Positions 18,550 to 27,676 of a stretch of 64,000 nucleotides of DNA are shown piece after piece; position 1 is the first letter of the stretch; each line of letters starts with the position of its first letter. This stretch comes from Shewanella sp. Choline-02u-19. Lineage in GTDB: Bacteria > Pseudomonadota > Gammaproteobacteria > Enterobacterales > Shewanellaceae. The position numbers and the translations under genes are program-made. The notes beneath the pieces were generated by a model, which ran no database searches, was not told where the DNA came from, and saw nothing but the letters and a program-made list of their open reading frames with translations. The stretch is from positions 372,001 through 436,000 of the forward strand of contig NZ_PJBE01000013.1 of assembly GCF_002836205.1 (NCBI RefSeq), given 5' to 3'.

Positions 18550-19593
18550 ATGAAAAAAGCATCGTTAACCTTAATATTGTTAATGCTCGCTGTAGGTTGT
18601 GATAGCGCCAAAGTCGATAAGGCTAAAGATAAATCAATATTTGTATCGAGCGCGTTGGTCGAAGTTCAAAGTATGAGTACACCTATAAAACTTGTGGGCA
18701 CGCTGGTGGCAAAAGAGTCAGTGATTATCGCTTCAGAGGTTGATGGCCGTGTTGCCGAGATAAAGGTGACCGATAGCCAGCAAGTACAAAAAGGAGACCT
18801 GCTATTTACATTGATTGATCGTCAAGCTAAAGCCGAATTAGAAGAGGCGCAGGCTTATCTTAAAGATGAAAACCGTAAGCTAAAAGAGTTTAAACAACTT
18901 GGTGCAAAAGGCGGTGTTAGTGCCACGATTAGAGAAAGTCAGCAGGTAAGCGTTGATATTGCTCAAGCAAGGATGAATGCCGCAAAAGTGAATTACGATT
19001 ATCATCGTATATTGGCGCCAATATCAGGGGTTTTGGGTTTGGTTAATATTACTCAAGGGCAAAGGCTCATCAAAGATACCCCGGTTATGACGTTGGACAA
19101 TACCGCGTTAATGCAGCTTGATTTGAATATTCCTGAAAAGTACATTTCAAAACTGGCCAAAGGGCAAACTATCACCACCAAAGTCAGTGCTTGGGGGGAA
19201 GATGTTTTTGAAGGGAAAGTAGCAGCCATTGACTCTCGAGTGCAACCACAAAGCCTTGATATAAAAATACGCGTCGGCATTACCAATGTGGACCGTAAAC
19301 TCAAACCCGGCATGTTGGCACATGCGAAGCTTAAATTCCCAGCATCGAGTTATACCGTTGTGCCCTTGCAAGCAATTGAATATGCCGGTGAGAAAACATT
19401 TGTCTATGTTATCGATGAAAACTGGCGAGCCCATCAAACTGAAGTAGTACTCGGGGAACAGATAGCCGAGCAAGTGGTGGTGAGTGAAGGGTTAGCATCT
19501 GGGCAACGCATTGTTATTGAGGGGCTGGTGAATATTAGTGATAAAGATGTCGTCAAAGAAGCGCCTGCTTTTAGTCGTGAGGCTGCCCAATAA
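18550..19593 (+). CDS. RND efflux adaptor lipoprotein (HlyD/MexA family)
   Basis: A 347-residue membrane-fusion protein. I choose the ATG giving MKKASLTLILLMLAVGC, a lipoprotein signal with lipobox AVGC (Cys17); an ATG 15 bases upstream has no ribosome binding site. Lipoyl half-motifs are visible (SEVDGRVAEIKVTDSQQVQKGD and LAPISGVLGLVNITQGQRL separated by a short hairpin), followed by a beta-barrel and C-terminal domain with GLASGQRIVIEGL. It overlaps the pump gene by TAATG. Together they resemble the MexHI-type or VexCD-type pairs lacking an outer-membrane gene, so they would use a TolC encoded elsewhere. Confidence 0.88.
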   Translation: MKKASLTLILLMLAVGCDSAKVDKAKDKSIFVSSALVEVQSMSTPIKLVGTLVAKESVIIASEVDGRVAEIKVTDSQQVQKGDLLFTLIDRQAKAELEEAQAYLKDENRKLKEFKQLGAKGGVSATIRESQQVSVDIAQARMNAAKVNYDYHRILAPISGVLGLVNITQGQRLIKDTPVMTLDNTALMQLDLNIPEKYISKLAKGQTITTKVSAWGEDVFEGKVAAIDSRVQPQSLDIKIRVGITNVDRKLKPGMLAHAKLKFPASSYTVVPLQAIEYAGEKTFVYVIDENWRAHQTEVVLGEQIAEQVVVSEGLASGQRIVIEGLVNISDKDVVKEAPAFSREAAQ

Positions 19594-22500
19594 TGTTGAT
19601 TTCAGATACCAGTGTAGAGCGTCCTGTTATCGCAATAGTGTTAAGTATTTTATTAACACTCTTTGGCATAGTGGCTTTTTTTAAGCTTCCAGTCACTGAA
19701 ATGCCCAATATGGTGAGTCCCATAGCAACGATAAGCACTAAATACAAAGGGGCATCAGCGGTCATTATTGAAAGCCAAGTGACCGCTAAAATAGAGGCTC
19801 AGTTAACCGGGATTAGCGGTGTTAAAGACATCACTTCGGTCAGTAAAAATGGTGCATCCAGCATCACCGTCGAATTTGAAACGGGTGCTAATATTAATGA
19901 CAGCGTCAGTGACATTCGAGATGCTATTTCCAGAGCGAAAGGATCATTACCCGATGACGCCGATGAGCCAACGGTATCGAAAGACGATGGCACCGGGGAG
20001 CCAGCGTTATATATTAATGTGAGTTCATCAGCGATGAATCGCACTCAGCTTACCGATTATGTCAGCCAAAACATTGAAGATAGATTCAACATTATTAGTG
20101 GCGTAAGTGCCGTTGATGTTGCTGGTGGCTTATATAAAGTCATGTTTATAAAGCTTAACTCTGAGAAAATGGCTGGCCATAAAGTCACGACTACCGATAT
20201 TCTTAGCGCGTTACGGGCTGAAAACTTAGAGAGTCCCGCTGGCGAGATAAGAAACAATTCGATTGTTATGCCAGTGCGCACAGAGCGGCGCTACGATGCC
20301 GAAAGGGATTTTAGGTATTTAGTGATTGGGAAATCGGCAACGGGAGTGGCCATTTATCTGAATCAAGTGGCAGAGGTTAAGCTACAAGCTGAAAGTGAAA
20401 ACTCAAGTTACAGGAGTAATGGCGTCTCCAGTGTCAGTTTAGCGATTGTTCCACAGGCCGATGCAAATCCACTCGATCTCTCTAGCCGCATTCATGCTGA
20501 AGTGGATAAAATCCAACAGTTTCTGCCCAAAGGCACGCAAGTGGTGGTGGATTATGATGCCACCGTCTTTATCGACCGCTCAATAAGTGAGGTCTATAAA
20601 ACCCTGTTCATGACCTGCGCTCTGGTTATCTTGGTGCTGTATCTCTTTATTGGTCAAGCAAGAGCAACATTAATCCCCGCTGTAACAGTACCGGTTTCCC
20701 TTATCGCAACGTTTATCTTCGCAAGTTACTTAGGCTTTACCATCAACCTGTTAACCTTGCTGGCACTTATCTTGGCTATTGGGCTGGTGGTCGATGATGC
20801 GATTGTGGTGGTTGAGAATATTTATCATCATATTCAACGAGGGAAGCCACCGCTGCTAGCAGCCTTTGAAGGTACTCGGGAAGTGGGCTTTGCAGTACTG
20901 GCGACCACGTTTGTACTGGTGATGGTGTTTCTGCCCATCGCGATGATGGACGGCATGATAGGGCGTTTGTTTACCGAATTTTCGGTGATGATAGCGGTCT
21001 CGGTGATGTTCTCGACGCTCATCGCATTGACGTTGACCCCGGTGCTCGGAGCCAAATTACTCACTAAAAAGCAAAAACACAACGCCATTAATACCTACGT
21101 TGAACGCTTACTCGGTGCACTCGAAACTCGCTATCGACAACTGCTAACACTGAGCCTTAAGTACCGTTTTGTTGCGCCAGCGATTATCATCGCTTGTTTA
21201 GCTGGCAGTTACTTTGTCGTGACTCAGCTTTCTTCTCAGCTTATGCCACAAGAAGATCGAGGCGTCATAATGGTTAAGGTTAATGGCGCGGAAGGGACCA
21301 GTTTTTCGCGTATGTCAGAGAATATGCAAAAAGTTGAAACGCGGCTTATGGCGATGTTGAAAAATGGCAGCCTGAAGTCCTTAAGCATACAAACCCCGAT
21401 CTCTGGCGGTAAAAATGGTGACCAATATGGTTTAGCCATTCTGCAATTGAAAGATTGGGATCTGCGTGATGAAAATGCACAAACCATTTTGAAAAAAGTG
21501 AAGCTGCAACTGGCTGGTATTCCAGACGTCAGAATTAGACCTAAACTTCCAGGCTTTAAAGGCGGTTCAAAAGAGCCTGTGCAAATAGCCCTTAGCGGTA
21601 GCGATTACAGCGAGCTTAATAAGTGGGCTAAAGTGATGCAATCTAAGATGGATGAAAGTCCATTGATGACGGGGTCTTTAGTCGACTATTCAGAGAAAAC
21701 TCCCGAAATGGTGGTAAAAGTTGACCGCAGACGTGCTGCTGAACTCGGAATCAGCGTGTCTGAAGTGTCTGATACGCTTAATGTAATGTTAGGTGGCAAG
21801 ACAGAAACGACCTATGTAGAAAACGGTGAAGAGTACGATGTTTTTGTACGAGGTGATGAAGCGCAGTTTAACTCGAGCAGTGACTTAACCAGTATTTTTA
21901 TGCGCACCGCCTCGGGCGATCTCGTGTCGGTAGATACATTCTGCAAGGTTAATCGAGTCGCCTCGGCGCAAAAACTGACCCACATCAGCAAGCGCAAATC
22001 CGTTGTCGTCAGAGCTAACTTAGTCGAAGGGGCAACGCTAGGAGAAGCGTTAAGCAGTCTTGAACAAGTTGCTATCACGGTATTGCCGCAAAATATTAGC
22101 TTTAGTTACGCAGGTGAATCTAAAGAGTTTATCGACAATCAAAGCAGTACCTTTATTATCTTTGTATTAGCACTGCTAGTCGCATATTTAGTGATGGCAG
22201 CACAGTTTGAGAGTTTTATTAATCCCTTCGTGGTGATGTTGACGGTGCCGACGGGATTATTTGGTGCAGTGTTAGGTATTTGGTTAATGGGAGAAAGCAT
22301 TAATATTTACAGCCAGATTGGCATCATCATGCTAATTGGTATGGTAACCAAAAACGGTATTCTTATTGTCGAATTTATTGGTCAATTAAGGGATAAAGGA
22401 GTGTCATTCGATGATGCTATTATCGACGGTGCTAGCCGACGACTACGACCTATCATGATGACCGCCTTTACCACGTTAGCGGGGGCTTTACCGTTATTGC

Positions 22501-22685
22501 TATCCAGTGGTGCAGGCGCTGAAAGTCGAGTCTCTGTCGGAGTGGTGGTCTTTTTCGGCATGGGATTCTCAACGCTGGTGACTTTAGTGGTGATACCGAC
22601 GATGTATAAACTGCTTTGCCGTTCAACTCAGTCTCCTGGAACCATTAAAAAGCAGCTGCAACAGCTAAGGAACAGTGCTGCTTAG
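19593..22685 (+). CDS. RND-superfamily multidrug efflux pump (HAE1-like)
   Basis: A 1030-residue transporter with the typical start FxxRPVxAIVLSILLTLFG, two large periplasmic loops and the proton-relay helix GLVVDDAIVVVENIYHHI. The second half carries TPVLGAKLL in the middle and MVTKNGILIVEF and RLRPIMMTAFTTLAGALPLL near the end, all characteristic of hydrophobe/amphiphile pumps of the AcrB/MexF class. It is translationally coupled to the adaptor gene. The usual third component is missing. Substrates cannot be predicted; drug, bile or fatty-acid export is common for the group. Confidence 0.92.
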   Translation: MLISDTSVERPVIAIVLSILLTLFGIVAFFKLPVTEMPNMVSPIATISTKYKGASAVIIESQVTAKIEAQLTGISGVKDITSVSKNGASSITVEFETGANINDSVSDIRDAISRAKGSLPDDADEPTVSKDDGTGEPALYINVSSSAMNRTQLTDYVSQNIEDRFNIISGVSAVDVAGGLYKVMFIKLNSEKMAGHKVTTTDILSALRAENLESPAGEIRNNSIVMPVRTERRYDAERDFRYLVIGKSATGVAIYLNQVAEVKLQAESENSSYRSNGVSSVSLAIVPQADANPLDLSSRIHAEVDKIQQFLPKGTQVVVDYDATVFIDRSISEVYKTLFMTCALVILVLYLFIGQARATLIPAVTVPVSLIATFIFASYLGFTINLLTLLALILAIGLVVDDAIVVVENIYHHIQRGKPPLLAAFEGTREVGFAVLATTFVLVMVFLPIAMMDGMIGRLFTEFSVMIAVSVMFSTLIALTLTPVLGAKLLTKKQKHNAINTYVERLLGALETRYRQLLTLSLKYRFVAPAIIIACLAGSYFVVTQLSSQLMPQEDRGVIMVKVNGAEGTSFSRMSENMQKVETRLMAMLKNGSLKSLSIQTPISGGKNGDQYGLAILQLKDWDLRDENAQTILKKVKLQLAGIPDVRIRPKLPGFKGGSKEPVQIALSGSDYSELNKWAKVMQSKMDESPLMTGSLVDYSEKTPEMVVKVDRRRAAELGISVSEVSDTLNVMLGGKTETTYVENGEEYDVFVRGDEAQFNSSSDLTSIFMRTASGDLVSVDTFCKVNRVASAQKLTHISKRKSVVVRANLVEGATLGEALSSLEQVAITVLPQNISFSYAGESKEFIDNQSSTFIIFVLALLVAYLVMAAQFESFINPFVVMLTVPTGLFGAVLGIWLMGESINIYSQIGIIMLIGMVTKNGILIVEFIGQLRDKGVSFDDAIIDGASRRLRPIMMTAFTTLAGALPLLLSSGAGAESRVSVGVVVFFGMGFSTLVTLVVIPTMYKLLCRSTQSPGTIKKQLQQLRNSAA

Positions 22686-23470
22686 TGGGTTTTAATATAA
22701 ATAGTACCGTTGGGCAAAACTATTAGATCTGAGCTCGTATAATAAGCTTTGCAACTCATCAACTGCAGAGTCAACAATAGAACTGAGCGGTATTAGCCAG
22801 CGGTTGGATATTAAAGCTCATCCATTGAGCGAGTTGTCTCTGCATAATGTAGTCCTAAAAAAGGGGGGATAAGCTCCCCCTCTTCGCTATATTTTCTCGT
22901 CAGCATGGCTTGTTGGCTTTTTATCGGATAAATAATCGATATTTGGCGTTAGTTAGATATTGACTTGATGAATTGGTTTTCCATTAACGCGAATGAATAC
23001 TCTTAAAATTAAGTCATTTAATGATGCAAACTACGAGATAGAAATAACAATAGATGTCTTAGTTGTTTTTTGATCCGCGACTATACTTATACCCGTTCTA
23101 CTTGAAAATGCTCGTTTCAGAGGTGTTGTGCCAATTCAATTCTAGGCGCATTAACGTAGAAATGGTGATTTCCTTTTAAGTTAATGCAACAACGAAGTGG
23201 GCTTGCACAACGCCTTCTTTGATGGGTTTTAATGGCCTTTACTCTGTGTTATTGATTTTACCAAGGGAGCGACCATTAGTGGCAATTAATGCAAGCACCA
23301 AGGATGGTGTGAATGTCAGTTATGCAGGAGCAATAACTGACATTGATCAAAGCCCATTAAATGCCCACTGAATCCTGCAGTTTCAGGAGAACGGGGATAT
23401 AGACTAAAGAAGAGAAAATATTGATGATTCTATATTAACAATGAATTAAGACTACACATTAAGGGATTAA
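22686..23470. other. 785-bp intergenic region with a weak terminator and a 12-bp hairpin
   Basis: No gene supported. AGGGGG-GATAAG-CTCCCCCT near 22862-22881 is a GC-rich stem, probably the end of the RND transcript, though it lacks a proper T run. AATGTCAGTTAT (23312-23323) and ATAACTGACATT (23333-23344) form a perfect 12-bp stem with a 9-base loop, of unknown role, about 130 bp upstream of the sulfatase gene. Confidence 0.4.
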
Positions 23471-25378
23471 ATGATGCTAGGCCACACTAACAACTTCAGG
23501 CTCTTGGGTAGCTTATTAGTGTTAACTGTATTGAGTTGTTACTTTTACTATTTAATGGAATGGTTATTCTTCCTCTCTAGACCCTCCATGTTGAGTTATT
23601 TGACGGTCCCTGAAAACTTAGCCTTACTCTTCAATGCTCCTTTGACAATGATATTTATTGCTTTACCCGCTGTCAGCATTATGAGCTTATTACCTGCTGT
23701 ATTACCTATCAAAAAGGGAGTTATTAAGGTTATTATAGACAAGTTCCCCTATGTTACCCCAGCAGTTATCCTGACCTGTACAGCATTTTTAATGCTAGAA
23801 AACTTCTCCTATACCATGTTTGGTATCGCCTCTCATTCTGCCTCTACATTAGCGTCTCAGGGATACTATTGGATTATTATTACGTTATTTTTAATTTACG
23901 CTATTGGTAAACTCGCTAATGGAAACTCCAATGGCGGAATAATCACTCGACATATAAGGTCGCTATTTACGTTAATGGCAGTACTGCTAGGTATCTCATC
24001 TGTGTCGCTAGCAGTATCTTATCATCAACCATTATCAACAGAATATGAAGTGCACCTTCCTCCAATAAAGGATGATTTACCCAATATTATCTTCTTTGCT
24101 GCCGACGGCGTAAATAGCACGAATATGTCCATTTATGGTTATGAACGGGTAACGACACCCTTCATGGACAGTATCGCTCATGAGAGTCTTGTCTATATGA
24201 ATCATTGGACTAACTCAGCCAAAACAACGGGTGCTGTAGGTTCGCTATTAAGTGGTAAATATCCAACTCGTACCAAGGTTATTTTTAGACCAGATACTTT
24301 TTCCGGGAAAGATATGTTTCAGCACTTTCCAAGGGTACTGAGAGGGTTAGGTTATTATAATATTGATATCAGCTTGAGGCATTATATTGATCCTGAAGAT
24401 CTCAAAATGCGTAACGCGTTTGATTACGCTAATAATAGGTTACTGGATAATAGAGACTCTGTGGTTAAAAATTTCTTTCTTTCACGTTGGCCTACTTCGG
24501 TTCAGTTTTTCGAAGACAACTGGCAGCGGCTTTATCAACGCTTGGCACATTTAAGTGGCTATACGTCTATGGTTAATCCACATAAACTGGTTAATCAAGG
24601 CGAAAAAGTGCCAGACCATAGATCAGATATTGATCGTATGGACCAATTAAAGTATCAGATATTACATGCTCCAAAACCATTTTTCGCCAACGTTCACTTA
24701 CTCGGTCCACATGGGAAAAAGTTTGATTATGAGAAGCCTGTTTTTACCAAAACGAAGGAACAACCTAACCGTTGGATGGTTGACCATTATGACAATGCGA
24801 TCTATCAATGGGATGCTTATAGCCGAGAAATATACCAACTGTTAGATGAGCTGGGTGAGCTGGATAATACTTTGCTGATATTCAGCAGCGATCATGGTAA
24901 ACGGCATAAAGTAAATGAAACTTTACCCTTAATCATACGTTTCCCAAATCAAGAACATACCGGTTCAGTGAAACAAGCATCGCAAAGAATGGATATAGCA
25001 CCAACGGTCTTATCTTTTCTAGGTGTCACGCCGCCAGAGTGGATGGACGGCCATAGCCTGTTATCACGGAGTAAAGAAGTCTATCCAATATTTATCGTGA
25101 ATTCTTCTAAGCAGCAATTAATCAATGCGGGGGAGTGGAAGGTTTCAGCTAATTTAGTGCCACCTTTTTACTCTCTGGGGACTATGTCTATGGCATATTG
25201 TGGAATGTTGTACTCTATGGATATTAACAATATTAACCACATTTTACTTTCCCAAGAAAGGGTTCACGCCAAAACTGCCACATGTCCTGCAACCGATCTT
25301 GAACCAGAGTTAGCGTATGACATGATATTCACGCATCTCAAGGATATGGGTTACGATGTAGGTCAACTTAATTTTTAA
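23471..25378 (+). CDS. Membrane-anchored sulfatase/alkaline-phosphatase-superfamily enzyme
   Basis: A 635-residue protein. The N-terminal ~190 residues contain about five membrane segments; the remainder is a periplasmic sulfatase-type domain starting NIIFFAADGVNSTNMSIYGY (metal-binding Asp about residue 211). The nucleophile region is NSAKTTGAVGSLLSGKYPTR (about residue 250), with Thr/Ser rather than a formylglycine Cys, and metal ligands recur in FSSDHGKRHK (about residue 472). This is the build of phosphoethanolamine/phosphoglycerol transferases and LTA-synthase-like enzymes, which modify lipid A, glycans or membrane glycolipids. The specific donor and acceptor are unknown. AGGGA precedes the start. 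It overlaps the convergent methyltransferase gene by four bases. Confidence 0.78.
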   Translation: MMLGHTNNFRLLGSLLVLTVLSCYFYYLMEWLFFLSRPSMLSYLTVPENLALLFNAPLTMIFIALPAVSIMSLLPAVLPIKKGVIKVIIDKFPYVTPAVILTCTAFLMLENFSYTMFGIASHSASTLASQGYYWIIITLFLIYAIGKLANGNSNGGIITRHIRSLFTLMAVLLGISSVSLAVSYHQPLSTEYEVHLPPIKDDLPNIIFFAADGVNSTNMSIYGYERVTTPFMDSIAHESLVYMNHWTNSAKTTGAVGSLLSGKYPTRTKVIFRPDTFSGKDMFQHFPRVLRGLGYYNIDISLRHYIDPEDLKMRNAFDYANNRLLDNRDSVVKNFFLSRWPTSVQFFEDNWQRLYQRLAHLSGYTSMVNPHKLVNQGEKVPDHRSDIDRMDQLKYQILHAPKPFFANVHLLGPHGKKFDYEKPVFTKTKEQPNRWMVDHYDNAIYQWDAYSREIYQLLDELGELDNTLLIFSSDHGKRHKVNETLPLIIRFPNQEHTGSVKQASQRMDIAPTVLSFLGVTPPEWMDGHSLLSRSKEVYPIFIVNSSKQQLINAGEWKVSANLVPPFYSLGTMSMAYCGMLYSMDINNINHILLSQERVHAKTATCPATDLEPELAYDMIFTHLKDMGYDVGQLNF

Positions 25379-26775
25379 TTTCGCTTAAGGCAATACAGCA
25401 TGCGATTTGAATCAGGCACTTTGTCTTTACTCGTGACGGTAAAGTAGCCCTGCAACGCTTGCTCAAAACCTTGCTCATGATAGTCTGGGAAAATGTCCTC
25501 TCGGGTTGATAGCAGATGCTCGACCTGAGAGTCAGTCTTGGGGACAAATTCGATAATCAAACAATCAGTGACTAAGTTGTGTAGTAAGGTAATAATTTTA
25601 TTAAGTGGTACGTTATTGCTTATCGCTAGGTGATGTATCAAGGCTAAAGCGATAATTACGTCGAATTTTTCACGGTACACAAACGAGCTTCGCTCCTCAT
25701 TACCCCAACCAATCGAGGGGGACGGGTTAAACAGATCTAACACCACCGGCAGTAGTTTAGTGTCGCCTTCAGCCCTTGCCTTGAGATAATTCCGTTCAAC
25801 TGCTAGTTCATCAAAGTCGAACGACACAACCCTGTGTGAATATTGACTCGCCAGGCGGCTAAAATGCCCATTGTTGGCACCAAGGTCGCCTAATAAGGAT
25901 ACCTTTTTTCCGAGATTTTTAAGGTAGCTTTCAATAAGGTCCTGCTTACCTTGCATTGACGTTTTGGAGTAGTTGGTATGGTCATAATAGTCACCCCATT
26001 CGGTATTAGCCGATGACCATCGCAAGCCTTCGACATAAGACTTCAAATTAGTGATGAGTGCCCCAAGTTTGGTGATGTCCATTTTCGAATTCACTTTCGC
26101 CATACGCTGGCTACCATCGTCTCCACTCGCGCTATAGTGAGATTGCATTTTTGAATGCAGATGAATATGTGACAAAGTATTGAAGCTAAACCAAGTGCAC
26201 AATGGCAGTAAGCGGCTGGCCAAATCGAGTGGTATTCCGTCGATGAAGAGTTCAGCCATACGGCCCAATCGATGATCACAGTATTTCTTCAACAACAAAG
26301 GCGCCAAAAAATGTTGGCAAAACTGACGGTATGCGGCCCAAGGCCCTTGCTTGTACTGGGTAAATGAAAGAGTGTCGATAAGAATCGGTCTACCTTCGTA
26401 AAACTGAATGTTAAACGCACTGGCATCTTTGAGTGTAAAACCAAAATCTAAGGCTAATAATTGAATATTTAAGGTCAACTTAGCAGCATCCTGGAGCTGA
26501 CTAAAACTCCACTCATATGGGTAGGTAAGATAAGGGATCAGAACAGGTTTAATGACTTTATGCACGTTATCCCTGCAATGCTCATCAAGGTTCACCTCTT
26601 CATGGTCAACGATATACCCTTTATTGACGAGTGCTTGATGCAGGCCACTGTCAACATAAGCATCAAACTCCTCTTTATATGATGAGTTAACTTGTCGATA
26701 CAAACTACCTTGCTTGCTGAAGATAAAACCACTGTTATCTCGGAACGAAGCGCTATGTACCTCTATACCATCCAT
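25375..26775 (-). CDS. Class I SAM-dependent methyltransferase with long N-terminal domain
   Basis: About 466 residues from the ATG giving MDGIEVHSASFRDNSG; a GTG 45 bases upstream is possible. The N-terminal ~280 residues are not a known catalytic domain to me but include KDASAFNIQFYEGRPILIDT, resembling the nucleotide/phosphate loops of kinase-like 'nodulation' methyltransferase proteins. The C-terminal part is a Rossmann methyltransferase: SLLGDLGANNGHFSRLA (motif I), VVSFDFDELAVERNY (motif II) and FDVIIALALIHHLAI. It faces the sulfatase-like gene tail to tail and a small membrane protein gene head to head, a set that suggests a surface-glycan or glycolipid modification locus. Substrate unknown. 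Confidence 0.75.
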   Translation of the reverse strand: MDGIEVHSASFRDNSGFIFSKQGSLYRQVNSSYKEEFDAYVDSGLHQALVNKGYIVDHEEVNLDEHCRDNVHKVIKPVLIPYLTYPYEWSFSQLQDAAKLTLNIQLLALDFGFTLKDASAFNIQFYEGRPILIDTLSFTQYKQGPWAAYRQFCQHFLAPLLLKKYCDHRLGRMAELFIDGIPLDLASRLLPLCTWFSFNTLSHIHLHSKMQSHYSASGDDGSQRMAKVNSKMDITKLGALITNLKSYVEGLRWSSANTEWGDYYDHTNYSKTSMQGKQDLIESYLKNLGKKVSLLGDLGANNGHFSRLASQYSHRVVSFDFDELAVERNYLKARAEGDTKLLPVVLDLFNPSPSIGWGNEERSSFVYREKFDVIIALALIHHLAISNNVPLNKIITLLHNLVTDCLIIEFVPKTDSQVEHLLSTREDIFPDYHEQGFEQALQGYFTVTSKDKVPDSNRMLYCLKRN

Positions 26776-26915
26776 AAAAAGTAACTCACTATTTAATAAG
26801 ATAAATAATCTGATACCCACAACTATAGTTCATTTGCAATTTGCTCAATGGTAAATGTCTGACTATATTCAGTGAGAACCCCATTTAACTTACTTGCAGC
26901 TCTGGAGAGTTCAAA

Positions 26916-27185
26916 ATGGAACACAACCAGATAGGGAAAAAAATTATTTATTTAGCCTTATTGGCTACGATAAGTACCCCCGCTTACGCTTATTTGGACC
27001 CAGGCACTGGGAGTATAATTTTTCAAGCTATTATAGCGTCTGTCGTCATGGGGTTTGCCACTATAAGACTCTGGTGGGATAAATTTCTCAGCCTATTCAG
27101 TTCGCGTAAAAGTGACAAAGAATCTAATCAAAAAAATACCGAAAGTGAAGAGATCGTAGTAACCGATAAAGAAAATAAAAGCTAA
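26916..27185 (+). CDS. Small 'YLDPGTGS' membrane protein
   Basis: An 89-residue protein. A signal peptide (IIYLALLATISTPAYA) is followed directly by YLDPGTGSIIFQAIIASVV, which opens a second hydrophobic segment, then a Lys/Glu-rich tail. I recall this short motif family recurring beside methyltransferase and sulfatase-like genes in many bacteria, but its function is unknown. GGAGAG lies some way upstream of the ATG. Here it stands head to head with the methyltransferase gene and would share its promoter region. Confidence 0.72.
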   Translation: MEHNQIGKKIIYLALLATISTPAYAYLDPGTGSIIFQAIIASVVMGFATIRLWWDKFLSLFSSRKSDKESNQKNTESEEIVVTDKENKS

Positions 27186-27314
27186 ATGGAAGATATCAAA
27201 AAAAAGAGGTCTATAGACGCGTTTATTGACTTTGTGACATTTATTAAGCCACAACACCATAGCCATTATGGAAGATATTCTAAGGCAAACTCACTAAAAA
27301 TTGGTGAATCCTAA
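27186..27314 (+). CDS. Possible 42-residue ORF immediately after the small membrane protein gene
   Basis: An ATG directly abuts the previous stop (TAAATG) and opens 42 codons rich in Lys and His (MEDIKKKRSIDAFIDF then a segment HHSHYGRYSK). No ribosome binding site of its own is evident beyond the coupled arrangement. It could be the decayed start of a longer gene, a coupled microprotein or chance. No family recognised. Confidence 0.25.
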   Translation: MEDIKKKRSIDAFIDFVTFIKPQHHSHYGRYSKANSLKIGES

Positions 27315-27626
27315 TATGAGTAACGTTATATTAGGATTGAATACTGTTTACCCGTTTCGCACTAGCAACACCGCTAATGAGAAAGCTTACATTTTAACAA
27401 GAAAATAAAAATAACTAAGTCCCTCAACATTGTTAGAGATAGCTCCCTTGAGAAAGTTTAAGTCATGGTTGTTGATGAGAATTGATTATTATGTGGACAG
27501 CAAGGAAAGTGTTAGTGAGTTTGGAGGGGGGCTCCATGTTATCACAGTATATTTCGTTGTATTATTCAGGCTTGAATGATGGCTTCAATGTTTGGTTTAC
27601 CAATGCGCACTTGTTGCGGTGGTCAT
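27315..27626. other. Intergenic, nothing recognised
   Basis: About 310 bp of AT-rich sequence between the small ORF and the terminator of the oxidoreductase gene. I see no gene, repeat or clear regulatory site. Confidence 0.4.
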
Positions 27627-27660
27627 AAAAAGAACAGCCCTATGTGACTTTGCTGTTCTC
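27627..27660 (-). terminator. Terminator of the FAD oxidoreductase gene
   Basis: Read on the minus strand: AGAACAGC, a 13-base loop, GCTGTTCT followed by TTTTTAT. It lies just past the gene's stop. Confidence 0.8.
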
Positions 27661-27676
27661 TTTATCCAAGGCCAGA

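Noticed and set aside
27315..27626. Continuation of the 42-codon frame as a longer gene
   Set aside because: The frame stops at 27314 and no in-frame or shifted extension shows a domain.
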